From NCBI GenBank assembly GCA_947380655.1, contig CANCRX010000046.1:1-23898 (forward strand): a stretch of DNA of 23,898 nt, given 5' to 3'. Positions 1 to 7,045 of the stretch are shown in pieces. This DNA is from Alcaligenaceae bacterium. Lineage in GTDB: Bacteria > Pseudomonadota > Gammaproteobacteria > Burkholderiales > Burkholderiaceae_B. The notes beneath the pieces were generated by a model. The model was not told where the DNA came from. It made no database searches and saw only the letters and a program-made list of their open reading frames with translations. The number at the start of each line of letters is the position of its first letter. Position 1 is the stretch's first letter. The translations under genes and the position numbers were made by a program.

Positions 1-1445
1 GTCAGAGTCAGAGAGATCAGTAACGACAACAAGATTGAAACCGCGAGCGTGACCGCAAACTCCCTGAACAAACGCCCTACTACCTCGGTCATGAATAACA
101 AGGGAATTAATACTGCAATCAGGGATATCGTCAAAGAGACCAGCGTAAAACCGATTTGCGATGCCCCCTTGAGTGCCGCTTGCATTGGCGTTTCGCCCTT
201 CTCAAGATAACGGGCAACGTTTTCAATCATGACGATCGCATCATCAACCACAAACCCCGTAGCAATCGTCATCGCCATCAAGGTCAGGTTATTAATACTA
301 AAACCCGCCAGATACATCACACCAAACGTGCCGACTAGCGACAGCGGTACGACCACACTCGGGATCAGGGTCGCAGTTAGTGTGCGTAAAAATACAAAAG
401 TCACCAGCACCACCAGCCCGATTGCGATGAGCATTTCGATCTGTACATCCCGTACCGACTCGCGGATTGTTTGTGTCCGGTCCGACATCACGGTCACATC
501 AAGATTGGCAGGTAAGGCGACACGTAATTGTGGCAGGAGCTTTTGAATTCTGTCGACCACCTCGATGACGTTTGCACCTGGTTGACGCTGGACGTTGAGC
601 AAAATGGCCGGCTGCGTACCCGACCAGGCAGCGAGTCTTGCGTCTTCGGCATCGGTCACTGCTTCGGCCACATCAGATAAGCGTAGCGGCCCGTTATTAC
701 GATAGGCGACCACCAGATTCATATATTCATCTGGATTTTTAAGCTGATCATTCGCATTGATGGTGGTTGAGCGCATCACGCCATCAAGCGTACCTTTTGG
801 TTGATTGACGTTGGCGGCCACGACTGCCGCGCGCACATCCGCAAAGGTCAGTCCATACGCAGCAAGCGACTGAGGATTTGCCTGGATGCGCATGGATGGA
901 CGCTGGCCGCCAGCCACCGTCACCAGGCCCACGCCGGCAACCTGCGAAACCTTTTGTGCCATTCTGGTATCGACCAAATCTCGCACCTGTGGCAAGGGCA
1001 CTGTCGGTGAAGTGATCGCGAGCGTAATCACCGGGGCATCGGCCGGGTTGACCTTGTTATAAACAGGAGGCGCGGGTAAATCACGCGGCAACAAGTTACT
1101 CGCTGCGTTAATCGCTGCCTGCACCTGTTGTTCAGCGACATCCAGAGGTAAAGATAAAGAGAACTGCAAGGTAATGATGGAGGCACCTGCCGCACTCGTC
1201 GAACTCATCTGCTTTAAGCCTGGCATTTGTCCGAACTGCCGCTCCAGAGGAGAGGTCACTAGCGCAGCCATCACCTCAGGGCTTGCACCAGGATAGAAGG
1301 TCGAGGACTGAATGGTCGGGTAATCAACCTCTGGCAGAGACGAGACGGGCAACCACTTATATGCAATCAGGCCTGACAACAGCAAGGCAATCATTGCCAG
1401 TGTCGTGGCAACCGGTCGGATAATAAATGGCCGGGAAAGATTCAC
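1..1445 (-). CDS. mdtB: RND multidrug efflux pump permease, MdtB-like (partial; 3' end beyond window)
   Basis: Inner-membrane proton-driven pump subunit of a tripartite RND exporter, working with the adaptor encoded just upstream and an outer-membrane channel not seen here. About 481 codons are present, read leftwards from a GTG start at 1445; the family is about 1,040 aa, so roughly the N-terminal half is shown. The N-terminus (MNLSRPFIIRPVATTLAMIA) is typical of MdtB/MdtC. The signature FVVDDAIVMIEN of transmembrane helix 4 is present; its Asp401-Asp402 pair matches the proton-relay aspartates of AcrB. The visible part ends in the conserved segment containing REFAVTLAVSILL. The start overlaps the mdtA stop as GTGA, so translation is probably coupled. 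MdtB is favoured over MdtC because it is the first pump gene after the adaptor; a second pump gene may lie to the left. I read the frame as open throughout. Confidence 0.93.
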   Translation of the reverse strand, partial: MNLSRPFIIRPVATTLAMIALLLSGLIAYKWLPVSSLPEVDYPTIQSSTFYPGASPEVMAALVTSPLERQFGQMPGLKQMSSTSAAGASIITLQFSLSLPLDVAEQQVQAAINAASNLLPRDLPAPPVYNKVNPADAPVITLAITSPTVPLPQVRDLVDTRMAQKVSQVAGVGLVTVAGGQRPSMRIQANPQSLAAYGLTFADVRAAVVAANVNQPKGTLDGVMRSTTINANDQLKNPDEYMNLVVAYRNNGPLRLSDVAEAVTDAEDARLAAWSGTQPAILLNVQRQPGANVIEVVDRIQKLLPQLRVALPANLDVTVMSDRTQTIRESVRDVQIEMLIAIGLVVLVTFVFLRTLTATLIPSVVVPLSLVGTFGVMYLAGFSINNLTLMAMTIATGFVVDDAIVMIENVARYLEKGETPMQAALKGASQIGFTLVSLTISLIAVLIPLLFMTEVVGRLFREFAVTLAVSILLSLLISLTL

Positions 1446-2638
1446 TTCGCGGGCTTCCCGACCGGTGCGGAAACCGCCGCACCCGGTGCACCGATCACAC
1501 GAACTTTTGCGCCAGCGCGCAGTCGGTCCGTCCCCTCAAGCACCACGCGGTCACCTGCTGCGATCCCCTCAAGAATTGCCACACGATCACCGCTACGCGC
1601 ACCGACCTTTACCTGGCGCACAGCAGCCGTATCGTCGGGCAGCACCACGTAGAGAAAGGCGCCCTGATTGCCCTGCTGTAAGGAGCCAGCGGGTACCGTC
1701 AGCACATCCTTGTCGGTCCGTACTTTCATACGGACATTGACAAACTGGTTAGGAAAAAGTGCGTCGTTTTCGTTTGAGAATTGAGCTTTTAATTTAATCG
1801 TTCCTGTCGTGACATCGATTTGATTATCAACCGTCACGAGTGTGCCTTGCGCCAGACGCATTTGGTCGGCGCGATCGTAGGCATCGACTTGTAAAGTCTG
1901 ACCATCAATCATGGGTTTACGGACTGCTGGCAAATCGCTTTCGGCGAGTGTAAACACGACCGCGATCGGCTGTGTCTGTGTAATGACGACAACCCCTTGA
2001 GGATCGTTGGCCACCACCAGGTTACCGGCATCGACGCGGCGCAATCCCAGCCTGCCTGCGATCGGCGCCGTGATACGCGTGTAGTCAAGCTGCAAACGCG
2101 CGTTATCCACGGCCGCCTGATCACTCTTGATTAACCCCTCAAATTTTTGCACGAGTGCTTGCTGGGTATCCAGAAGCTGCGGAGCTATAGAATCTTGCTT
2201 GCGTAATTTTTTGTAACGCTCCAGATCGCGCTTGGCATTGTCATATTGAGCCTGATCTTGCTGCAACATACCTAGCGCTTGACTTAATGAAACCTGAAAA
2301 GATCTGGGATCAATTTGTGCCAGCAAATCGCCCGCTTTGACCTGCTCACCCTCCTTGAATTGCACAGACACAATTTCACCCTGCACTCTGCTTCGGACAG
2401 TGACCGTGTTAAAGGCAGTGACCGTCCCTAAACCTTTAAGGTAGATGTCGAGGTCTTCGATGCGGGCAACTTCAGTTTTGACTGGAACAGTCGGCACAAA
2501 GCCAGCAGGCGGTCCCTTGGCTGCGTTATTTTTTGTATCACTGAACCACCACCAGCCCGCAGCCACAACGAGTAGGGCCAGCACGGCCCACATCCAGCGT
2601 GCGCGCGGTCTTCGCACAGCCAATTGACGATCAGTCAT
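1442..2638 (-). CDS. mdtA: RND efflux periplasmic adaptor (membrane fusion protein), MdtA-like
   Basis: Periplasmic adaptor of the HlyD/MdtA family that links the RND pump to an outer-membrane factor. It has a basic N-terminus and one membrane anchor (about residues 14-31), then a lipoyl/hairpin region. MdtA family landmarks follow in order: GLGTVTAFNTVTVRSRV, EGEQVKAGDLLAQIDP, a helical hairpin rich in Gln/Asp, LDYTRITAPIAGRLGLR, VVVITQTQPIAVVFTL, and DNQIDVTTGTIKLKAQF with DALFPNQFVNVRM. I chose the ATG at 2638 because GGAAG lies about 5 bases upstream; an in-frame ATG at 2656 would add six residues but has no clear ribosome site. There is no lipobox, so it is probably anchored by the N-terminal helix. 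It is the first gene of the mdtAB operon, 46 bases after zapD on the same strand. Confidence 0.95.
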   Translation of the reverse strand: MTDRQLAVRRPRARWMWAVLALLVVAAGWWWFSDTKNNAAKGPPAGFVPTVPVKTEVARIEDLDIYLKGLGTVTAFNTVTVRSRVQGEIVSVQFKEGEQVKAGDLLAQIDPRSFQVSLSQALGMLQQDQAQYDNAKRDLERYKKLRKQDSIAPQLLDTQQALVQKFEGLIKSDQAAVDNARLQLDYTRITAPIAGRLGLRRVDAGNLVVANDPQGVVVITQTQPIAVVFTLAESDLPAVRKPMIDGQTLQVDAYDRADQMRLAQGTLVTVDNQIDVTTGTIKLKAQFSNENDALFPNQFVNVRMKVRTDKDVLTVPAGSLQQGNQGAFLYVVLPDDTAAVRQVKVGARSGDRVAILEGIAAGDRVVLEGTDRLRAGAKVRVIGAPGAAVSAPVGKPAK

Positions 2639-2684
2639 AAAGCTTCCATCTTGCATGCATCAAGGGGTTATTGTGGCGCAGAAA

Positions 2685-3437
2685 TTAAAGCGAGCAAAGC
2701 GCCATTTTGAAAGGGATATCGCGTGTCATTGCCTGAGGCTTCTGATCTCCGCCCTGAGAGGCAAAACGAATCCACACCATGTATTTATTCGCACTGATTT
2801 CAGGAAACGTACAGGCAGACTCTTCGACCCAGACACGTAATAACTGATAGACCTTGCCAGCAAGCATCTGCTGATAAGCACCCTGTGGCGCAATGGCATT
2901 TTCAGCCTGGCCTGACTCACGCAGCAGTCTGAGCACAATGGCGATTCCTTCCTGCAAAGGGACCAGAGAAGACATCCAGTGCTGCAAATCCGCACATCGC
3001 TCAATTTCGGGGCGGTACTGCCAAGCATGAAAAGAGGGCATATCCACCTGCGTACCACCGCCCGGCACCGCCAGACGACCACGTAAACTGGCCAGCCACT
3101 CATTTTCTCTTAGTATTTGGCCTGTTTTGCCTGCGGCATTCAGATTCGCAGCCACGCGTTCAATTTCGTTGAGCATGGCATTCAAGGTTTTGGCCTCAAC
3201 ACCCGGGTGATCTCTCAAGCCGAGCAGAACTGTGCGCTGACGCTCAAGATCCTGCAAAACACTGCCTTTCATGTCAGTGCGTTCTGTTGCGTCCAGTAGA
3301 TCAAACAGCGCGGAAAGCGCCACCTGGTGGAGCTTTGGATCACCGGGACGCGCAAAAAACATCATTCGATCGAACAGGGACTCCAGACGCATTAGCGCAC
3401 GGACTCGTTCGTTAAATGGATATTCAAAAAGAATCAC
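2685..3437 (-). CDS. zapD: Cell division protein ZapD (FtsZ-associated)
   Basis: Cytoplasmic protein of 250 aa, the usual length for ZapD (YacF, DUF1342), which bundles FtsZ filaments at the division ring. The N-terminus ILFEYPFNERVRALMRLESL is diagnostic, and the C-terminal part contains the conserved NKYMVWIRFAS-like strand. The start is GTG at 3437; no strong ribosome site is visible (weak GGGC upstream), but homology begins immediately after this codon. It lies 54 bases after coaE on the same strand, the standard coaE-zapD order of beta- and gammaproteobacteria. The usual next gene, yacG, is absent: the efflux gene mdtA follows instead. Confidence 0.95.
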   Translation of the reverse strand: MILFEYPFNERVRALMRLESLFDRMMFFARPGDPKLHQVALSALFDLLDATERTDMKGSVLQDLERQRTVLLGLRDHPGVEAKTLNAMLNEIERVAANLNAAGKTGQILRENEWLASLRGRLAVPGGGTQVDMPSFHAWQYRPEIERCADLQHWMSSLVPLQEGIAIVLRLLRESGQAENAIAPQGAYQQMLAGKVYQLLRVWVEESACTFPEISANKYMVWIRFASQGGDQKPQAMTRDIPFKMALCSL

Positions 3438-3491
3438 TATCGTGAAACGCCCGGTGAAATTGATCGTAGTTAATCGCTGGAAAGACGTAGT

Positions 3492-4094
3492 TTACCCTGC
3501 AAGGTTACACCAGGCTTTGTGCAAGACCAAGACCTGTTGCTCGAGCTGTGCAAGCGAAATGTCTTTTGAGTTATCAATCACATCATCGGCAAGGGCTAAG
3601 CGCTGTGCTCGGGTCGCTTGAGCGTCGAGAATCCTGCGGATTGTTGCCAGGGGAATTGCGTTCCTGCCCTGCACCCGCTCGATTTGAGTTTGCTCCTCAC
3701 AATCCACCACGCACAGGCGATCAATACGATCCATCCATCGGCCTGACTCAACCAGCAGCGGGACCACAAATACGGCATATAGCCCGTGCGCCCGAGCAGC
3801 CTGCCTGATCACTTCCTCTGCGATTAAGGGATGCAAAATCGACTCGAGTTGAGCTCTGCGGGGAGCTTCAGCAAAGACAAGCTCTCTCATTTTTGCACGA
3901 TCCAGCGCACCCTTCGGATCGATCACGCCGTCGCCAAACGCGCTCGTAATGGGCTCAATTGCGCGTCCACCTGCAGCGGTTAATTCATGCGCAATTAAAT
4001 CCGTATCAATCACATTGGCCCCCCAGGCACCTAACCAGTTAGCGACCTGCGTCTTACCTGAGCCAATCCCGCCTGTTAATCCCAGCTTAAACAT
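3492..4094 (-). CDS. coaE: Dephospho-CoA kinase
   Basis: Phosphorylates the 3'-hydroxyl of the ribose in dephospho-CoA, the final step of coenzyme A synthesis in the cytoplasm. At 200 aa it has normal length. The P-loop GGIGSGKT is at residues 8-15, followed by the NVIDTDLIAHEL segment with Asp30 and Asp32 of the substrate/metal site. It also carries the family segments VFVVPLLVESG (core strand) and RRAQLESILHPLI. The ATG at 4094 follows the upstream prepilin-peptidase stop by 8 bases, and the bases spanning that stop (AGGTAGG) can serve as the ribosome site, suggesting coupled translation. A gene order of pilD-type peptidase, coaE, zapD is common in betaproteobacteria, though pilB and pilC are not present here. 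Confidence 0.97.
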   Translation of the reverse strand: MFKLGLTGGIGSGKTQVANWLGAWGANVIDTDLIAHELTAAGGRAIEPITSAFGDGVIDPKGALDRAKMRELVFAEAPRRAQLESILHPLIAEEVIRQAARAHGLYAVFVVPLLVESGRWMDRIDRLCVVDCEEQTQIERVQGRNAIPLATIRRILDAQATRAQRLALADDVIDNSKDISLAQLEQQVLVLHKAWCNLAG

Positions 4095-4102
4095 ATCCCA
4101 AC

Positions 4103-4795
4103 CTACCTGAACGGTGCATAGTCACAAAAAAGAATCAGAATACCCGCTACAGCCAAAAAAGGCCCAAAAGGAATCGCCATCCTGACAGGCAAACGACAAT
4201 AAGCTTGCAAGAAAAGACCCGTCAGCCCACCCGCGAGCGAGGCATAGAGCATCAAAGAAGGAATTGCCTGCACACCCAGCCAGGCCCCCAGGGCGGCGCT
4301 GAGCTTGAAATCCCCATACCCCATTGCCTCGCGCCCCGTTTTCCATTTATACAGGGAAAAAATCACCCAGAACAAGCAATAACCCAGGGCAGCACCCGCA
4401 ACAGAATCAGCAAGACTGATCCACCCACCAGAGAGTTGGAACAACATGCCCAGCCACATCCAGCTCAAAGTCAATATATCGGGCAATAAGCCAGTCTGCA
4501 GGTCAATATGAGCAAGTGACAATAGTCCGCCACAGAGAATGAATGCAGCAACGCCTGCTTTGCTTAACCCCCAGGAGTGCGCCACGCACAGACTGATCAG
4601 GCACCAGGCAAGAATCAAGGCAATATCTAACCGTCTCACAGTTCGGCATAGCGCGACCGGCACCGGGCTTGCCAGGCAACCCAGAGAGTGCTCAAGCCAG
4701 ACCGGCACCCACCTGGCAAGCAATACCCACACCGGGGCACCTGAAACAGCACAAACCAGCCCGACCAGCCATGCCTGGTTCAAACTATTAGCCAC
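4103..4795 (-). CDS. pilD: Prepilin peptidase (A24 family), PilD-like, lacking the cysteine-rich methylase loop
   Basis: Integral membrane aspartic protease of the TFPP/A24 family, expected to cleave type IV pilin-like leader peptides. The catalytic core is intact: AHIDLQTGLLPDILT and MGYGDFKL carry the two catalytic aspartates (98 and 162 from the start used here). Canonical PilD is about 280-290 aa with two CxxC zinc pairs in a large cytoplasmic loop after the first helix; here that loop is reduced to about 20 residues with no CxxC. The enzyme is therefore probably a peptidase without N-methyltransferase activity (inference). There is no ATG. GTG at 4795 is preferred because AGGGGGG lies 8 bases upstream; an in-frame TTG at 4822 would add nine residues. 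The gene is cotranscribed with coaE. pilB and pilC are not adjacent, so its substrates are unknown. Confidence 0.88.
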   Translation of the reverse strand: MANSLNQAWLVGLVCAVSGAPVWVLLARWVPVWLEHSLGCLASPVPVALCRTVRRLDIALILAWCLISLCVAHSWGLSKAGVAAFILCGGLLSLAHIDLQTGLLPDILTLSWMWLGMLFQLSGGWISLADSVAGAALGYCLFWVIFSLYKWKTGREAMGYGDFKLSAALGAWLGVQAIPSLMLYASLAGGLTGLFLQAYCRLPVRMAIPFGPFLAVAGILILFCDYAPFR

Positions 4796-4910
4796 CCTGT
4801 TTGCCCCCCTGAGCAAGCTCAAGTATTTCTATCTGGTCAGCATGGATGCGACCAAATGCGTAGAATATGGTTATCGGCACAGTGTTGTTCGTTGAATCGG
4901 AAAGTTACCC

Positions 4911-5798
4911 ATGTTTGAAATTAATTCCTCGGTTGTTGCACGCATTAACCGCTCGTGCGTTTTAGCGACTGGCTTTTCAGCCTTATTGCTCAGCGGTTGC
5001 GCCCAGATACAACAACAAATGCAGCAACCTGGCTACTACAACCTCCCTGCTGCAAGCTCTGCGACGGATGCGCTGGCACAAGCCGAAGGTTCATACGCCA
5101 CCCAGGCGATCCGTGCGCCCAACCAGATTCAGTTTGATTTACGTCAACCCGTCTCGCAGAACCCGAATAGCGTCCCCGTCAGTGCGAACAGCGCGTCAGC
5201 AGCTATACCGAAGTCTGCGTCGGGTGCAACGAGCCCCGCGGCCCCACCTGTTGCAAGCAACAACGCTAAAACCACAACCAGCGATGGTGTCCAGCCTGCC
5301 CTCAAGCCCTACGATGCTTCAGGAGCGCCAACGGACTTACCTCCTGCAGATTTATCTACAGCGCAGAATGTCAGCCCCAACAGCACAGGCTCAGGATCAA
5401 CCATTCAAGAAACCCTGTTGCCAGAACCTCAAACATTCAGCGGAACACTGCCATGCTTCCACCCTGAAATGAAATGTTCAGCGCAGCGCATCACCCTGAG
5501 CCTTGCGCCAAATGGTCGCTGGCGGGCACGCGCGGCATACCTGGACCAAAACACGCAGAATGGCAGTGTGCAACTGGATCAGGGATGCTGGCGCGGCAAC
5601 ATGATGAATCCCCCCCGGATTATTTTGCTCAACACGCAAGGCGATGCGCGTGCCGAGCTGGCGATGACCAATGGCAACAGCCTAAGACTGGTTTCGCTTA
5701 ATGGTTCGACTCCAAATCTGACCTATACCTTGTCCCGGCAGCCGGACCTGGATGCGATCAGCGAACTGGATAAAAAAGCAGCGCCGAACTGCCCTTGA
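4911..5798 (+). CDS. Putative outer-membrane lipoprotein with NlpE-like C-terminal domain
   Basis: Predicted 295-aa lipoprotein. The N-terminus has a short basic region, a hydrophobic stretch and the lipobox LLSGC with acylated Cys30. Residues about 31-175 are low-complexity, rich in Gln, Ala, Ser, Pro and Asn, and look like a disordered spacer. Residues about 176-276 resemble the NlpE N-terminal beta-barrel (the FSGTLPC start, then ITLSLAPNGRW, a GCWRGN turn and YTLSRQ at the end). The usual CxxC of NlpE is replaced by Cys182-x6-Cys189, and Cys226 and Cys294 are also present. NlpE proteins sense envelope or copper stress in enterics; whether this one does is unknown. GGAAAG lies about 9 bases before the ATG. 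The gene diverges from the prepilin peptidase gene and converges on the HTH gene, with only 5 bases between the stops. Confidence 0.8.
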   Translation: MFEINSSVVARINRSCVLATGFSALLLSGCAQIQQQMQQPGYYNLPAASSATDALAQAEGSYATQAIRAPNQIQFDLRQPVSQNPNSVPVSANSASAAIPKSASGATSPAAPPVASNNAKTTTSDGVQPALKPYDASGAPTDLPPADLSTAQNVSPNSTGSGSTIQETLLPEPQTFSGTLPCFHPEMKCSAQRITLSLAPNGRWRARAAYLDQNTQNGSVQLDQGCWRGNMMNPPRIILLNTQGDARAELAMTNGNSLRLVSLNGSTPNLTYTLSRQPDLDAISELDKKAAPNCP

Positions 5799-5803
5799 TT
5801 TTT

Positions 5804-6064
5804 TTAAGATCGGACCGGATCAGCGAGGTCGTTCTTTTCTGGCTCGGGATTCGTGCAAACTTCCCGAGCCAGTTGAACAGCGTTGCGCACACCCATCTTG
5901 TAAAAAATACGCGCGCGGTGGGCTTCTACGGTTCGCATCGAAATACCAAGCTCCATGGCAATCAGTTTGTTTGATTTTCCTTCCGCCACGGGATGAATGA
6001 CATCGCGTTCACGCGCGGTGAGCACGGTCCAGCCAGCGCCCTCTATACCGTCAAAATTTTTCAT
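5804..6064 (-). CDS. Stand-alone LuxR/FixJ-type helix-turn-helix regulator
   Basis: An 86-aa protein that is essentially one GerE/LuxR DNA-binding domain (residues about 14-70), with a short hydrophilic tail. The segment LTARERDVIHPVAEGKSN, followed by LIAMELGISMRTVEAHRARI and KMGVRNAVQLA, closely matches the effector half of FixJ-type response regulators. No receiver domain is encoded upstream. The start is supported by a strong ribosome site (GGAGGT) about 4 bases before the ATG at 6064, so this looks like a genuine small gene and not a decayed C-terminal fragment. In FixJ the isolated effector domain is constitutively active, so this protein may act without phosphorylation (inference). Pro26 sits where the family normally has Leu in the first helix. 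Targets are unknown. Confidence 0.85.
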   Translation of the reverse strand: MKNFDGIEGAGWTVLTARERDVIHPVAEGKSNKLIAMELGISMRTVEAHRARIFYKMGVRNAVQLAREVCTNPEPEKNDLADPVRS

Positions 6065-6103
6065 ACTACCTCCGCTTGATGACGGAGTGCAGTCTGGCAG
6101 AGC

Positions 6104-6138
6104 CTGTCAAGTCAGTGAAGCTGTCAAATCTGACAGGC
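6104..6138. repeat. Triple CTGTCA/TGACAG motif in the panC-HTH intergenic region (possible operator)
   Basis: CTGTCA occurs at 6104-6109 and 6121-6126, with the inverse TGACAG at 6131-6136. The last two form a 6-bp dyad with a 4-base centre. The first can instead pair with the third as an 8-bp arm (GCCTGTCA with TGACAGGC). There is no T-run after it on either strand, so a protein-binding site is more likely than a terminator. It lies 40-75 bases upstream of the HTH gene start. Confidence 0.4.
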
Positions 6139-6172
6139 GGAATTACCCTAGGTACGTATTGACAAGCAGCAT

Positions 6173-7015
6173 TTAAATTTCGAGGTTGTCGATCAGCCGG
6201 GTTGCGCCTAGCTTGGCCGCAGCAAGTACGACTAAAGGCTCGCCTGCAACGACCTCTTCGCGAGTCGGCTTATGCAGATCCCGTCGTCTCCTGACTGCGA
6301 TGTAATCGACCTGCCAGCCTCTGGCGTTGAGGCCTGCAATCGCAATTTGCTCAAGCTGCGGGACATCATGGATGCCGGCATGGATCTGCTGCTGCAAAAA
6401 TTTAAGTGTGGCAAATAGCTGGGGAGCCTCTTGCCGTTCAGTTTCTTGCAGATACATATTGCGTGAAGACAAAGCCAGACCATTGTCTTGACGAACAGTT
6501 TCATGCGCGAGGATTTCAACAGGCAATTGGAACTGACGGCACATATTACGGATGACCATCAACTGCTGATAATCCTTTTTCCCGAACACCGCCACACGCG
6601 GCTGCACACAGGAGAAAAGTTTCAACACGACAGTACTGACCCCACCAAAAAATCCTGGTCGGCATTCACCCTCAAGAATATCGCCCAACTCCTGTGGCGG
6701 TTGAACGCGATAGCTCTGGGGCTCCGGGTACAACTCCCGTTCATCCGGCGCGAACAACACGTAGACATCTCGCGCACGCTCAAGCTTGTCTATGTCGTTT
6801 TGTAGTGTTCTCGGATAACGATCAAAGTCTTCGTTTGGCCCAAATTGCAAACGGTTCACGAAAATACTCGCAACCACGGGGTCACCATGTTGGCGAGCGA
6901 GCTTCATCAAGGCCAGATGACCTTCGTGAAGATTACCCATCGTTGGTACAAAAGAAACGCGCAATTGACCACGCAACTGATCTCGCAAATCTTCGATAGT
7001 GTGAACAACCTTCAA
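6173..7015 (-). CDS. panC: Pantothenate synthetase (pantoate-beta-alanine ligase)
   Basis: ATP-dependent condensation of pantoate with beta-alanine to give pantothenate, the precursor of CoA; cytoplasmic. The 280-aa length is normal. Family motifs are PTMGNLHEGH (residues 24-33, nucleotide-binding HxGH type), FVNRLQFGPNEDFDRYPRT, FGKKDYQQL (from 144) and SSRN (183-186). The start is a TTG at 7015: it is directly preceded in frame by TGA, the homologous N-terminus KVVHTIEDLR begins right after it, and AGGGGG lies 6 bases upstream. It is the third gene of a DUF3460-scpA-panC run, 30 bases after scpA. The rare start codon may limit expression (inference). Confidence 0.97.
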   Translation of the reverse strand: MKVVHTIEDLRDQLRGQLRVSFVPTMGNLHEGHLALMKLARQHGDPVVASIFVNRLQFGPNEDFDRYPRTLQNDIDKLERARDVYVLFAPDERELYPEPQSYRVQPPQELGDILEGECRPGFFGGVSTVVLKLFSCVQPRVAVFGKKDYQQLMVIRNMCRQFQLPVEILAHETVRQDNGLALSSRNMYLQETERQEAPQLFATLKFLQQQIHAGIHDVPQLEQIAIAGLNARGWQVDYIAVRRRRDLHKPTREEVVAGEPLVVLAAAKLGATRLIDNLEI

Positions 7016-7045
7016 TCAAATCCCCCTGAGCGCTCTGTGACGCTT

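Noticed and set aside
5068..5472. 134-codon frame inside the lipoprotein gene, same strand
   Set aside because: Rich in Arg/Pro/Gln with no homology; it arises from the low-complexity linker of the real gene in another frame.
6159..6180. TTGACA as a plus-strand promoter after panC
   Set aside because: It would read antisense into panC and no -10 is found at the proper distance.
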